Program-made: the position numbers and the translations under genes | The notes under the pieces: model-generated | What the model was told of the DNA's origin: nothing | The model's database searches: none | Seen by the model: only the letters and a program-made list of their open reading frames with translations | In this document: one piece after another, positions 11,226-25,149 of the stretch | Numbering within the stretch: the first letter of the stretch is position 1 | Layout: every line of letters starts with the position of its first letter | From: Trochalopteron elliotii | Taxonomy: Eukaryota > Chordata > Aves > Passeriformes > Leiothrichidae | Reading direction: 5' to 3' | Length of the DNA stretch: 64,000 bases | Assembly: GCA_024734555.1 (NCBI GenBank) | Contig: JANPWX010000452.1 | Location: 1,222,223 to 1,286,222, forward strand

Positions 11226-14200
11226 GTGTGTGTTAGATAACATGATCAGGTCAGAATTTCCTGCACTTTCCTTCTTGCGTATTTTTTTAATAAATGCCTA
11301 AAATAGTAGGTCTTGCGGATGTAGAGAAAATACTTCAAATACCAAAAAGACTCAGAAATGAAAAAGCAAATATAATGAAAACTTCATTATCATTAATAGC
11401 CTGATCCCTTTCTCTAGCAGTTTTGTAATTTTTTAACTCCTCAAAGCTGGCAGTGTGCAAAAATGGAACATGACTATGGCAAGCTTATTCTAGATATCTT
11501 ATTCTTTATAATGTTATTTGGTTAGTAGCTATGAAGTAAGAATTTTAATTTTAATAGTACTTCTTTTTCCTATACATGGTCAATATATCTTTTTACTATG
11601 ACAAGTTATTTTAAACTACTTAGTATTCAGGATATTTGCAGTTGCAATGAACAAGTTCATTTAAACACCAAATCAATCAGTATTTTCACTAGAGAGAAAT
11701 TTTTAAGTACCAATTAAGAATGAAAAAGTGATCTACATTCTCTAATACAATATTAATGTGCTGAGAGGGGTGATCCCAACTGCATGAGAAAAAATGCAGC
11801 TGTGCATATGCTTGTCTTAAAGAAGAGTTTTCTTCTGTCACTTAGAATAATTTAATGAATAAGAAGTGGTTCTTTTACTGCTACTAATGAACAGAAATCC
11901 CATCAAATTGCAAGGCATCAACACAAGGACATTACTCTTAAACTAAAAGTGCTGTAGGTTATCCCAGTGATAATGGAGGCCATGAGCACTTTGTGGGATG
12001 GATGGACCGTTCTCACGGTGCTGAGCTGGAGTTACCTTTCAGCAGTGCATAGATCACAGCTAAGAGTTATACCAGGTGCTTAATTCCGTTATTCTCTGTT
12101 GAAATATCAACCTATCTGCTCATAATGAGACCGTTTAAAAAAACATAATTACAGAGGCTGTGGGGAAATCACATCCTTTAGGGTTGATCAGGGTTAGTAC
12201 TTTTTTTAGTACACTGGTCTGCTGAATGGAGTCTTGCCCATGAAGTAACTCATAGCCATGTTGATGGATCAGTTGGACATGTAACGGTGGGAAGGATCCT
12301 GGCCTGGCTCTGTGTTCCAGTGGCCATGTTCTCCTCTGGTACCTGCAGTTTGGGTTTTGTGTGCTTTGAAATAAGGGGAGCAGCACATGAAAAGTTTTGG
12401 GGAAAAGGGACCCGAGTTTTTTACAGCAATCAGCCTTGGGTGCAGGTACCCTGTTTAGGTGAGGATTAGATTGCTCGGGAAAAGGATTTTACAGGCCTCC
12501 AACAACTGGAGGGCAGCTCAGGAGACCTAAAAAAGAAGGGACCGGTGTTTTAACCAAAAGAGGTTTTATCACCTTCACTTAGAGAGCTTTGTTTCAGCTT
12601 AACGCCCACTTGGCTCTTTAGAGTCGATCTGCCAGGAACATTGCTGAACAATAAGGTGACAACCTCACCCTATCAAAATGACATAAAATACATTTTCTTT
12701 TAAGTTGTGTTTGAACTTGTCTTACCATAAAAGTATTTTTAGAGCAGGCACCTTGGGGGAACATCTGAAAATGTGAACAGAAAAAAAAAAGAACCTGAAG
12801 TTGAATTGTTGAACCAAAGATTGTCTGGCCTCTCCAAGGATTTCATTAGTGCCTTTCCTGTGAAACAGTTTCAGGAGCCTATTTACAGCAATTTTGGTTT
12901 TCTTATTCAAGTGACTCTCTTGCATTAATTTGTATAAATGCTTTTTTTTCCTGTGATATTTCTGTAAGTGTTATCTAAATATATCATTTAAAAGGAATGT
13001 TGGCTTAACTATTTTAAGATAGTATCTTTATGAGATAGACTTTTTTTAGGACAGCAAAAGATATAGAATCTCTTTCTGATTATCTAGGGGAAAAAAGTAT
13101 TTATTATTCATAAACACAAGGGTTTGTGCATATAAAACTAGAGCCATTGAAGTTGGCTCGATATACACAAATTGAAATCAATCCATGTTGCTCTTAAAGT
13201 ACTTGTTTTGCAGTTTTGGCATGAAGAGTTTGCAAGTAAAACAGTAAAGCTTCTGCTCCCTTGCTGGTTTATAAATAGTTTATATATTAGGCATTTAGTA
13301 TGCGTTTTTTAATAAATCATTACTTGTCCTGAAAGTCAGGATGCTTTGATCTGTGCGTGTTTTCACAAATATGTAGCACCTTTAGGATGACCCCAGTGCT
13401 GGTAGCAAACTGTGTGGGAGGGCTTTTCACAGGAATGTTCCAAGTTTTTGCAGTTTGGTGGGCAGCAGCCTTGGCTGTGTGCCACATCACCCTTTCCCCG
13501 TGCATCACTAAGTGGGTGTTGTTGGAGAAACCACAAAACCAGGCTCAAAGTTACTGTGCACAGGATAAAAACACCTTTGTGGAATATTGCTGTGATAATC
13601 CCAGCCTAGCAAGGTAAAGCTACATCTAAAAGATCCCTTCAGAAGAGAATAGGAAGTATTGGGGAAGTGAATGGAGTCATGTGGGAAAATATTTGTAGCA
13701 GATGACTCTTTTCCAGCACTGTGGCTGTTACAGTAAAGAGCTAAATGTGTAAGTTAATGCTGCCTGAGGCAGGATTCACTTCTGATGTGTAGGGATTGAA
13801 GATTGCTAATGGCCTAGCTTGCATGAAAGCAAGCTTGCCTGGGAAGGTGACTTAACTGTACTTGCTTCTCTTATCTGGCTGTTGCTTGGCTTGTTTTACT
13901 GAGCACCTGGCACTGAATTTTCACTGTCTGCCCAACTCCTGAGGGGGTACCAGAGCTGTTGCCAAATCCAAGGCAGGGCAGAGCCATTGGTGAGGCAATT
14001 TGTGCATGAGAACAAATCAAGGTGTATGACTGATTGTTTTCCTTGTCTCTCCTTGGGCTGCTCTGCTGCCACAAAAGAGCTTGTGCTACTTCCCTGGACC
14101 AGACTTGTAGTAGCTTCTGCCAGTGAGTGAATCCCAGAGAAAATGGCAAATTTGCACACTCTGGGAATGTGATGCTTGTGTTTAGGTGATCCACTTCAGT

Positions 14201-14710
14201 GTGCTGAGGCTTTTCAGCGTGAGAGAAGGTGTTTCCTCCATTGGTGGAGGGTGTGTTGTCAGGGTGATGAATGCTGTGATGGATAGAGATAAGAGCATGC
14301 CCTCTTCCAGGCCCAGTCCTAGCTCTTGCTTTTCTCCTCTGTTGTGGAGGGGTGGCTGGGGTCCCTCTGGTGTGCCCCAAGTATTGAATGGAGGTAAATT
14401 CCCATGGGAACCTGCTGCTCTGTGCCCCTTTCCAGTCTAGGTGTGAGGAAGTGGGCTCACAGCATTGCTCACACACTCAGCAAGGTAGACTTGGTGTGGG
14501 TGGGATTCTCTGGGGACATTTGCCATGGAGCTTTGTGTTTCCATTGGATGCTGTCTTTGTAGGGATTTAGTCTTTTTTTGCATTTCTTCCTCAAGTGTGC
14601 TGCTGAGCTCTTACTCTGCTCCCAGCTCCTCTGGAAAACTACATCAGCATGCTCTGCTGTGCTGAGGGCACTATTTCTTCAGTTTCTGGCTGCTTTCTCA
14701 CCTTCAATGT

Positions 14711-14739
14711 TTTGCTTCTCCTGGTGCAGGAGAAGCAGA
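14711..14739. other. Short inverted repeat with 3-nt loop
   Basis: TGCTTCTCCTG and CAGGAGAAGCA are perfect 11-bp arms around GTG, extendable by a G-T wobble and one further pair. The stem is too short for a microRNA precursor, so it is more likely incidental. Confidence 0.4.
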
Positions 14740-16732
14740 GCACCTTTATGTATCCCAGCTGCAGAAGGTTCTGTTGATTTGTGTCTCTGTATCAGCAGTT
14801 GTGCAGTCAATTCACTTTCTTGCTAAAGTGCACTATGTTTCAATACTGCTATGTAACTTCTCTTAGGATAAAAGGTAATTAAAAAAAACCTAAAATTAAA
14901 AGCAAGAGATGGAGTAAAACAAATGAATTTTCCTCCTTTAAACGTGTTAAATGTATGTGGAAGTGCCTGTATAGATTCAGCAGTCTTGTACTGTTTTTCT
15001 TCTTGATTTTTTTTTTACTAAATAAGATGTTGACATTTCTACCTAGAAATGGTATTTCAAATACATTTTCTTTTTTTTATGTGTCATCTTTTCATGAATA
15101 TACCACCACTCAGCTGTTGCAGAGGTAACAAGACCCATCAGCATCCATCAGTCTGAAGGTGCCTCTGTGATTGCCATTTTAGAGATTCCTGCCTGTTGTG
15201 CAGCTCTCAGGCTGAGTGCTGAACAGAATATTTCTTTAGCACATGTGTGCACAGTGGCTGTGTGAGGAGGCAGAGGGGATGAGTGGTGTAGGTGAGAAAG
15301 CCAGGAATTCCTTCAGCAGCACCCAGACATGTTCTCCTCCCAGTGAACATGGATAACTCAGTGCTAATGGCTATTATGAACAAGGGAGAAGATCTATCCC
15401 ATTGCATACTCTGAGAAGTGCAATTTAAAGCTTTCCTGAGGCATCTTAAAATTAAATTTCTTGGAGTATCTGCCTTTCAGTTGTCTCACATGCAGAACTC
15501 CCACTGACTCAACAGGGCTTGCTGCACACATATCAGTGGTGGGAGATTTCCCTTTTGTTGTATCTTTCAAAGAGATGTAAAAGAGACAGAGGTAAATCAC
15601 TCTTATTGGTATGATAGCTTGTGTATGTGGTAGGGATTCACTATGAGGTGTGCACCTCTGGGTTACATGAATGTCAAAGCACTGGAAAAATAAACCAATT
15701 AAAAAAAAATAGTCAGGAATTTCCTTTCCTTCAATCCAGAAGAACCTCCTTTATAGGAGTACCCTTGCCTGCTGACAAGAGTTAAAGGAAGGTAGATTGG
15801 TTAGATGTGCTATAAAGACTGGATGTTTAAAATGACTAGCAAGAACATATAGATTTGCTATGAGAAGAATTATACAAACTAAAGCAAAATTCCCATAGCC
15901 ACAGGACTTGGGTGACAAAGAAGTATCCCCGTAGAAAGGTGGATTCTGTAGTAGCTGTGTCAGGGCTTTAGGCATTTTTCTCAGATGCACCTGGTATTAG
16001 TTGTGGTCTGTGATTGCAATGTGGGATTCGGCTGACCTCTGCAGCTGACCAGTTCCCAAGGTCTGTTTTTTTCCAGTAGATTTCAAAGAGCCTGGATCCT
16101 TTTAACTCTGCAGAAGATGGACTTGTGTTATCATAGTTATGCAGCGTTTGGCCAAATCCCTTACATTTTGCTTGTGAAATGAAGGAGACAGCATGTGGAT
16201 TGTTCTGCTGAAACCAGAAACCTCAGACTAACATGTGATGCTAGTGTCTGCAGTGCCAAACTGCTGCTTTGGGGGTCTTACCTTTATTTCTTTTTCCTTC
16301 TTTAAACACAAGGGAAATTTTGAAATGATATCTTTTTTTTAAACAGATTTTTGAAATCAGCGGGGGTTAATTAAAAACTAAATTTGGAATCTACAAACAT
16401 CCAGAAATTATTTACACTGTTGTTAATTTCTTCTTTAATATTCATAAGTGTTTTCTGTTAATTAAGAAGAGAGGGAGAACATGAAGAAAGGCTCAGAACA
16501 AAAGCAGTCTGCATACAGATTAGGGACAGAGTTCTCAAAGAACTGGACTCAATACATACTGCCAGCACTGAGTGGGGAATTTATATGCAGTGAATGTATC
16601 TTGCAGGCGAAAAATTGGGCAGACTTGTGCCTCAAACTTACTGCATCACAATCTGGCATGATCCTCTTACCACCATGGTTGCCATTTCCCTCTTTCTGGC
16701 TTTGGACACTCTGCAGTCCTAAAGCAGTTTTA

Positions 16733-16945
16733 TAGAGTGAGTAAATGACCAGGGCTGGAAGAGACCTTAAAGATCATCTTGTTCCCACTAGCCTTTCACC
16801 AGACCAGGTTGCCCAGAGCTCCATCCAACCTGGCCTTGAACACATCCAGGTGTTCAAGGTGTGGGGCACCCACAGCTTCTTTGGGAAACCTGTTCAGCTG
16901 GCATAGGTGCTGCACCTTCCTCAGCGAACATCCTTTTCTCACATG
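16733..16945 (-). mobile_element. CR1: CR1 LINE 3' fragment, minus strand
   Basis: The plus strand shows the reverse complement of the bird CR1 3' region: GGCTGGAAGAGACCTTAAAG, ATCATCTTGTTCCCACTAGC, CAGACCAGGTTGCCCAGAGC, TCCATCCAACCTGGCCTTGA and GTGGGGCACCCACAGCTTCT. A short internal duplication (CATCCAGGTGTTCAAGGTGT) interrupts the usual order. The boundary toward 17 kb is blurred and the element may run further. It is noncoding. Confidence 0.88.
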
Positions 16946-17624
16946 TGGGGATATTTGCAGCCTCTTCCACGTCTGGGACCTTTACCAGCTTTGTTCTTTC
17001 CAGTTTTTAGGAGCATCTGTTTAGCTTCATTCCTACAGTGTATTTACCTTCAGTATTGCATCAACCTCCTACTGTAAATCTTTTATTTGAGCTGTTTTGA
17101 ATACTGACCTATTCAGCTGCAATTTTTCAACTCTGTAGGATGTGGTGAGCTTTAAATAATGTACTTCAGAATATATTTATGAATAAAAGTACTGTATTTC
17201 CCAGCAAGACTTGGGAATCTTGTGTTAGTTGTGAATAGTTGGACTTGATGCCTGTGCAGCTTCTCAGTATAGAGAAGAGGTTGAAAGAATGATCTTACTT
17301 AAAGATGTCTTTCATTTAAGATATTGAATAGACCAGTGTCTAATCTGCTTGACAAATAGGAATCACAAACACCTAGGTCCCTAAAAATGCCCTTTGTAAA
17401 CAGGCTGTGTGATTGGCATTCCTGCACTGATGGCTGCTGTCTTGCAGTGCTACCAAGACAGGCCTATTTTCAGGTTTCACACTCCACCATCCCTGCCTAA
17501 CATAGTGGCAATCATCTAAGAATGAGCTGTGTGGATAATAGAAAGCTGGAAGTAAGGAAAACAGCACTTTAAAGAAAAAAAAATTAATTGTATTTCTTAT
17601 CTCAAATCAAAGGTAGCAAATATT

Positions 17625-17690
17625 TTGGTTGGTTGGTTGGTGTGGCTTTTTTGGTGTTTTTTGGTTTTTTGTTTTTTTTTTTTCTGTTTT
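17625..17690 (+). repeat. Low-complexity (GGTT)n then T/G-rich tract
   Basis: Several GGTT units are followed by T-runs broken by GG. It is simple-sequence DNA. A chance frame crosses it, with the low-complexity hydrophobic translation expected of T-rich sequence. Confidence 0.8.
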
Positions 17691-19789
17691 CTAAGGGTGT
17701 AGAATCTGGAATGTTGCTGAGGGAAGAAATAGAATTAAAAAGGAATAAGGGCTCCCTTGTGATCCAGAGAAGCTGTTGTGTGCTCTGAACACATTGCACA
17801 CATTATTCTAAGCTGTGACAGTAAGTCAAAAATTGCAGAAAAATTTATTTTGGCAAAGGTTTATGCAAGAAATGAAGGATATAGGGGAGTCTGGAGAGAG
17901 TAGAAGCAGACTTCAGACTCTGGCAGCTTAAGCACAAGCTAGAGACCTGGGTTAGAGATGAGCCAGCTGTATGTACAAATACATTTCTGTGATCTTTTTG
18001 ATAGGAAAAAGATCACAAATTACATCAGAAAATACAGGGTCAACTGTAGCAAGAACACCTTGGGGGGGATGGGAGTTGCAGTAATATCAGAAGACATCTG
18101 GTAATGGGGCTACAGCAGATATTTTTCCCCCTCAGGGATGACGATGGAACAGTAATTACCAAGAAAGCCAGGAACCTGCAGAGTGCAGGAGTGTCTTGCT
18201 TGTAGTTAGAGATGCTGAAGTCTGGAATATATAGGGAGCAAAATTTGAACAACAAAATCTGCAGGTGGTGACAGGTAAGAAGGCAAATGGAATGGGGGAA
18301 GGAGGAGAAAGAAATGAACACTGGGATCAAGTGACTTCCTCAAAGAGCTAATACACATTAGTTATATTCTTTAAAGGTTCATCAGCTAATGCAACTGCAT
18401 TTCCCTAATCCAAATTTTATCTAAAACTGAACCCACGAAAAGGAATAGTCCAGGTATAAATGGCTACAGTTGCATCAGTCCCTATGTCACTAAAATAAAA
18501 CAGTGTGGCTATCCTTTTTGTTTTCTCTGTTGTTCTCCCAGCTGCTCTACAAAAATATTATGCTGGTTTAGCTGGTGATTTTTAACCCTTCGTGTTGGAG
18601 TTGTGAACAGCATTTGTATGGGTTGTTGGTGTGAAGAGGAAATGAAGCTCTGCTATAAGCAATAAGCTGCAATGTAAAAGGGATAAAAAAGACATACACT
18701 GTTTGAAGTGACAGTTATTTAAGATGCTTGAAGCTCAGCTTCAGTGAGAAATCTGAAAAGAAACTGAGCTCTTGGGACTGCTCAGAGACCTCTAAAGATG
18801 AGCCCTCCCTATGCTATCTCACACAGGTCACTTAAAAGCTAGATTGGGCAAAAAGCTGTCTCCCAGCAAGACAGTTAAAAGTTAATGCCTGGAAAATAAA
18901 GTTTGGTACATGTGTGGCACATGTTTTCTTCAAAATTGATTCCAAAGGTTAAAACTTACTGATGTGTTTCTGCCCTTGCCCATGCTTCTATCTCCCCTAC
19001 AGAAGTAAATATAGTTTCTTCAAGGATCTTTTGTTGTTATCTGTGCCAATGAACTCCAGAGCAATCTGCAGTGTCAGAGGAAAAACAAATCTAAAGGCTG
19101 AGATTTCAGTGGGAAATTGTCTATTCCCCCTTTTCCTGCAGGTGCCCTCGGAGTTGTTCATCCCAGTATCAGTCACTCTCTTTCTCAAAAAACCCTTCAA
19201 ATTGCTCTGTTTGTGCTACTGGAGCCCTGTGTGACTTTGATAAGTTGTTATACTGTATTTATATGTAAGCATGAAACATTCTTCTCTTTGAATAAGAGGT
19301 GAACAAGTGGCAATGAAAATGCAATTGAAAACAAAATCCTACATGGCTGAATAAATTCTGTCCTTTGCATATTAATGAAGATCTGGTGGGATCAGCAGAA
19401 GGTACCGTGGTGGTGAAGTGTTTGAGTGGGCCCGTCCAACCCCCATGTGAGAACCAAAGGAGATGGGAGTTAAGTCACTGCAGAAAAGGGTTTAAAACCC
19501 ACAGATTAAAAAAAAAAATCATAGATGTTGTTTTTAAAAGAAATAAAGCAACAGATACTACTTTTCATTTTTCAGCTGTGGACAGAAATAATTTAGCACA
19601 TACATTTGTCTGTCAAGAGACCACTGGCTGTTCATTGGTGTAGGAAAATCTACCAATATAATAAAGCTTTTCTGTTTCTGAGCGTTAAAACATCAAACAC
19701 TGAGTAGCTTTGAAATGCATGTTTTTTAACTGAGGTCTTTCTAGAAGTAAAATTAACTGCACATCACTATTTAATGCATCAAACCACGA
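17691..19789. other. Noncoding stretch, no gene seen
   Basis: No repeat family, domain or paired splice site was recognised. Short overlapping frames occur on both strands around 18.96-19.3 kb and are not called. Confidence 0.55.
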
Positions 19790-20010
19790 TTTACTGTCCT
19801 GAGAACTAATTTCAGCTTGCTGCAGTTGTAAACTTGCCCTCAATTAATGCGCTACTGGGCCCAATTCAGAGATGGGTAAAGTCAGCAGGTCTTTCCAATT
19901 ACTTTTATGGATATCAGATGAAGTCTTTAATTAATGCACCACTGAGTGCTCAGGCTCATTTAAAAATTTCTCATTTCTAGATAGAATGCAGATCTTTCAA
20001 AATGTCATTG
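19790..20010. promoter_or_regulatory. Candidate enhancer with duplicated AATTAATGC motif
   Basis: Two copies of a 16-bp motif lie 87 bp apart in the same orientation: AATTAATGCGCTACTG at 19842-19857 and AATTAATGCACCACTG at 19929-19944, with two differences. Each holds an AATTAAT homeodomain-type core. The surroundings are AT-rich and repeat-free (CAAACCACGATTTACTG, TTACTTTTATGGATATCAGA). Duplicated homeodomain sites with shared flanks suggest cooperative factor binding. Enhancer function and conservation are inferred. Confidence 0.35.
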
Positions 20011-23000
20011 TACTTTAAAGCTGTTCTGCTCTCTTGGATGAGAAGTTATTTACACTTGTGTGACTACATCTAATATATTCCTTCTTTCCTCACACCATAA
20101 TATGCCTACAGTATGTGTTTTGATATATTATGTGTATCTTTGAATACATAATATATTACCAGATGGTATGTGATTAGCAGGGTACACTAAAGTAGAAAGA
20201 TGTCTTCTGCCCTGGGTACATGTACACAGTCTGGTAGTGTACGTATTTAAAGTGAATATTTCAAGATGTATTTTTAGGAGAGAAAATAATCTGTTGGTAT
20301 ATGCAAAAGTTCTGTGTGTGCAGTAAATGAGCCTACCCTGCAAAGTTTCATATGTAATGTGCTACTGGAAGTATTGGAAAACTACCTCTGATTCATGGGG
20401 TCAGCCAGGTGAAATTTTGACTGAGGACTAAATATTCAGATGCCACTGGCATGGTTTCAGTCCCAGGAGCTTAATAGTTCGTATTTGGAATATGGAATAG
20501 CTGCTCCTAATCTGTAGAGGAGCAAAAAAAAAAAGTCTTTCTGATGGGTTACTACCTACTTGGGTGGAAGCATTGGAAAGCCATTGGTTTCTCAGAACAA
20601 GTAATCAAAATCCCAGCTTTGGGGTTGAGCTCCAGCATCAAGGAAAGCTTATGGATATGTTTGAGACTCCTGAAAAATCAACATTTAAATCAGAAACATT
20701 GATACAGCCTTGCTTGAAATAATGTAATTTGCTGTTACAATTCAGGCTGGTGTTGTGAAGACACCTGAAGTTATGGTCACCTGTTCCTTGCATAGATTTT
20801 AGTCATAAGAAAATAAATGTCATTGGCCAAACCTTCAGCTCTTAGCAATAAAAATTACACAGTGAAGAGGAATTATAGACATTCCAGAAGTGCACTGTTT
20901 ATGGGTCGATTCAGGTTTGGAGGTAAGTTTAGGTTGGTAACTGATAGAAAATTCATGCAAGAGCCTTACCTCACATAAATCAATAAGGCTTCCTTGATTG
21001 TAATGAGCTAATGCCAATTTATACCACCTGAAGAGCTATTGCCCAGATTTACAGTGTAAGTATAATTACTATGACATAGATTTGCTTTGGTTCACTGAGT
21101 TGGCAACCAGCAAGGTTTATAGTATCGTGTCTTTTTGTTCTCGCTTAAATTGCCTTTCTAGAGCGTGGCTGGAGTTAGAACCCAGACCCAGAGAATCCAG
21201 AGTTTCCCTCCCAATCTGCTGTTTGGATGGTATTATGTATAGAGTAGAAATCCTTGTGGAGATGGGGTTTGTTCTTACAGGCCCTGTGTGCTGTTGGCAC
21301 AGCAGGGAAGGGCCATTCCAACGTGGTGTTTGGCACAGCAGGAACCTGCTGACTCCTCAGTACCTGCAGGAGACTCCATGCCCCTTTCTGTGGTGGCTGC
21401 TCTAAGCAGCTGCAATTTGTGTATTATTTTGTTTAAAGACACTGCTTGTCTTTGGCCACAAGCTTTCCTGGTCTCCAAAGTACCCCAGCACAGGTCTCTC
21501 TCTGCCTGGCTAAAGGCTGCCATTCAATTCCCATTATTTTTCCCCTTTTCCATTCATGATGCGTCTTTCTCAACTGTTAATATCAGTAAAAAAAAAATCA
21601 ATCAAAACTTATTAGTAGTAATTAAAGCATGGGTGGCCCATTATACTGGGTAGGCTTGGTCCCTACAAGTCTAGATTCTGCACTCAGCTGTGCAAGTGCA
21701 GCTGGAGTTACTTAGTGCAACCACTGTGATCTCTGGATATACCTGAGAGTAGGATATGGCCCCTGGCTCTGGGAGATATTCTTTTAAGATATTGTTAAAT
21801 GCAGTAAAACTTCTGATTTTAAGTGTTTGAAATGCCATGTAACTCAGAGAAAATTGTGCAGGAAGGAAAAGAGCTGGAGTGAGTCAGTGAGCAAGCTTTT
21901 TGTGCTTGGAAAAGAGAGAAACTTGTTTCCAAGTGCTCTTTGTGTCACAAATAAGAGTATGATAGTTTCAATGCTAGCATCTAGCAGTCATTTCCCACAG
22001 TATAAATGCACCATAACTTAGCATGATTTCTGTGCTCCTGGGAGGCCATACACTTAAATAATAAGGGTGCTCCAGGTCACAGCTGAGATGCAATTAACCC
22101 TCAGATTGAAGAAATACCTTCCCACTTGCAGGAAGGATTCTCATTTTGAATAGCTTTCCATTATTTTTCTTGTGGGAATTACACAATATTGGCAGAATTT
22201 CTGGAACTAATGTGACTGTGCTAGCCAGGGAGCAGCTTAGCTATAGGTCCTTAATACTTCTGTAGTCACAGGAATTCTGTGGGCTTTCAGTCAGGCTCTA
22301 TCTTCTGCTATTGGGAAATTTTTTTTGCCCTTCTTCTACTGAGTTGATACCATGTGGCAAAAGAAATTCATGCCTGTATTTAACAAGGGCTGTGTTTGTG
22401 TACATCTGAGATGTGATTTTGGTTGTTTGTTAATTCCTTTTGCTCCCTTGGGTGACCTGTAGGCCTGAACATGGTGGGGTTTTAAGCTGACCAAAAATAT
22501 TCAGATGTTTGAAAATCCATAAAAGAAATTTATTTCTATCTGAGGAATAACCTGGTAGATAAATTGAGTAGGCACACTTATAAGAATCAGAGCTTCTGAT
22601 TATTTCAAGTCATAAAGCTAGGGTCAGTAGGAAAACTTCAGGAATTTCAAAATGGTCATTTATGGTGGAAAACAATTTTTTTAAACTTACTGTGCAGTTT
22701 TCACCCATGATTAACTTGATGTATGTCTGAATTCCTCTGCCTCTTTCTCATGGAATTGACTGTGTGTTCTCTGCTACAAGGTTTTTAGATAAACTGATAT
22801 ATCCTGACTGATGCTGTTTGCTATTCAAAAACTTAAATGTTCTTTCACCTTTTCTTAACCTGTTCTTCGCCTTTTCACTAACTCTTACTTTACTGTAAAC
22901 CCCCTTCTGCAGAGGGACACCCAATAAGATGAGGGGACATACAATAAAAATGAAACAAACCAGGAAATATCATTGTAGAAGAAATTTGGTTAAGGACAGG

Positions 23001-23847
23001 ATGTCCTTTAAGTCTTTTGAAGTGTGGGTGCTTGAGATGTCCAGCATGAAATCATACCAGGGAGAAGGGCCATGTTCATCTGGAGAATGGGATTGGGATG
23101 ACTAATGGTTTGGTTTACTGATACTCCTGAAAATTTTTGCATCTGGATCTTGACTGTGGAACATCAAAAGCCACTGGCTAAAGAAAGAGACTGACTTAAG
23201 TTGAGTCTTGTGAAATCTTTAGAAGATGTGGTCAGTGGACTGAGTCACTGATACATGAGAACAGGCCTGCAGTGACTTTGCAGTGCATGTGATGCAGAGG
23301 TAAAAGAGCCTTTATGCAATCAAGTGTTCTGCATCTTCTGCTTTCCTGCCTCCACTGCCCGTGGAGTCTGACCTGTCTGGATATCTGGGATTGAGACTTG
23401 ATAAGTGCTGCTGTCACCCACAAGGAGATGACAAGCAGTGCTGCCAGTGGCTCATGTTATCTTTGAAAGACAAAACCTGCAAGATCCTGTAGAACAAAAG
23501 GCAACAATATTGAGATTAGTGAGATGCAGCTGCAGTGATGAGGAGAAAAGTGATAGCTGGAAAATCATCACAGAGGCAGTCTGGCTCATCAGTGCTGTCG
23601 TGTGTGTGCTTAGGAAGGGATTATTCCTAGTGACCAGCCCCCACTCTGTCTGGTAACTCAAAAAGTGGAAGTACTTAGAGGCATAAAAAAAGCATAGCAG
23701 ATACATATTTTAATCACATGAAAGTGAAAAAAAAAAAACAAATATCAATTTTCTTAAGGGATCATGAGGCAGGTAGAGAAAATTAGGAGTACTTATTTAA
23801 ATTTAAAATGATTATTGAATGAACATCAAATTTGGGAAGTGGGCAGA
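20011..23847. other. Noncoding stretch, no gene seen
   Basis: A somewhat GC-richer patch at 21.1-21.55 kb is open on both strands (overlapping frames at 21082-21405, 21275-21523 and 21288-21653) without a recognisable domain. No repeats or convincing exons were seen. Confidence 0.55.
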
Positions 23848-23902
23848 TTTGGACCAGATGATTTTCTAAGGTTTCTTCTGACCTAAATCATTCTTTGATT
23901 AT
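23848..23902 (+). mobile_element. CR1: Diverged CR1 3' tail
   Basis: GGACCAGATGATTTTCTAAG, GTTTCTTCTGACCTAAATCA and TTCTTTGATTAT follow the terminal bird CR1 pattern (GGACTAGATGATCTC...AGGTCTTTTCCAACCTAAAT...GATTCTATGATTCT). Only the terminal ~55 bp are recognisable. Confidence 0.7.
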
Positions 23903-25149
23903 CATTTTTGATGAAAGCAAGAGGCAATGAACTGTTAAAGGATGTTTTGGCCTGTAGAACCCCCTGCCGTATCATACTGCTAAGTCCGTGACATTAAATA
24001 AGAAAAGGATTATTAGACATCAGTATGGATGAAAGAAAACCAAAACCAAACTCCACCCTTGGGTTGGATGAGATACCTTTTCTGAGGGCTGGATGTTGTC
24101 ACAGCTTTGCACAGCACAGCTTGCAAAACATTGTAAGAAGATTTCTGAAGAGGTAGAAAGGAGTTTCCTCTCCTTTCCCCAGTGTAGTTGATGTGGGCCA
24201 TGGACAGAGGCAGCTCATCTGGCTTGTCAGGACACGCTCTGTGGAGGGTGAGTTCAGACTTCAGCTATGAGAAGATAGGTCTCATAATCACAGCATGGGA
24301 AATTCTTTGTAAGGCAGCTTGACTTTCATACAAAAAAATATTGTGAAGAAAGAAAAAAATTAATGTATAAATTTTCCCTGGAGTTAAAACCAGATCTACT
24401 CTCTGTTGCATGGATGGATAGAGGGTCCAATTCATCAGGTATTCATTCAAGGTGCTAGGCTAAGAAATGTATTCAAGAAGTAAGCAGGGAAATGTTGAAT
24501 TCCTTCCTTGAGGAGGGTACAACCAACCTTGTTATGCTGCTCTGTGAGCCCTGGAGTAATGTTACCCCAAATGAAGCCAGTGGTTTCCTACTTTTTGCAA
24601 AGTAGGCCAACAGATTCTTGAAGTGTTAAAAAACTATTCATCTCTTCTTGAGTAAAAGCAGATTAAGAGAAGAGGGTTGGCTCTTTTCTACAATAAACCC
24701 ACCAACCTGTCCTTGTCCAGAATTTATTTCAATAAAATACTGTCTTCAAGAGTGGGTAATAAGAAGATTATTTTTGAAAAGTGAGAGGAAAAGAATATAA
24801 GCCTGAAACCCACTTTTGTTAGTGCTGCAGTGTGAATTTGTTGCAAGGTTAATAATAGAGTTATCGCTGTCAACAAAGGAAAGAGTCTGACAACAGACGA
24901 GAATTCCAAATGGGTTTGAGTTCCTTGCATAATTGTTATTTTAATTACCATGTTCAGGAAAGGCTTCTGAGGTTCCTCAAACACTGCTCATATCCAGATG
25001 AGATTTACCAGAGCACCACTCACAAGCTTTCTTTTGAAAAGTCACTTTCTTGTTTTATCATGTTTACAAAAAACTGAAGTGAGAGTTAGCTATGAATCTT
25101 CTGTTATTTGAGTCGATGGCAGATGCTAGGAAGGCTTTGCTTTGTGATA
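23903..25149. other. Noncoding stretch, no gene seen
   Basis: AT-rich sequence with short chance frames on the minus strand (24013-24201, 24265-24450, 24724-24984). Nothing was recognised. Confidence 0.55.

Larger units (their letters stand above)
9901..16732. other. Noncoding stretch with a GC-richer patch at 13.3-14.8 kb
   Basis: No gene was recognised. A T-run lies at 11203-11225. Between about 13.3 and 14.8 kb the base composition rises and long open frames appear on both strands, the longest 201 codons on the minus strand at 13871-14476. They overlap other frames, have no domain or motif I recognise, and lack a CpG-rich promoter. I regard them as a composition effect. Confidence 0.5.

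Noticed and set aside
13871..14476. 201-codon minus-strand open frame
   Set aside because: It overlaps other open frames on both strands in a GC-richer patch, with no domain, start context or splice evidence. A composition effect is the simpler explanation.
14711..14739. Hairpin as a microRNA precursor
   Set aside because: The stem is about 13 bp with a 3-nt loop, far shorter than a pre-miRNA.
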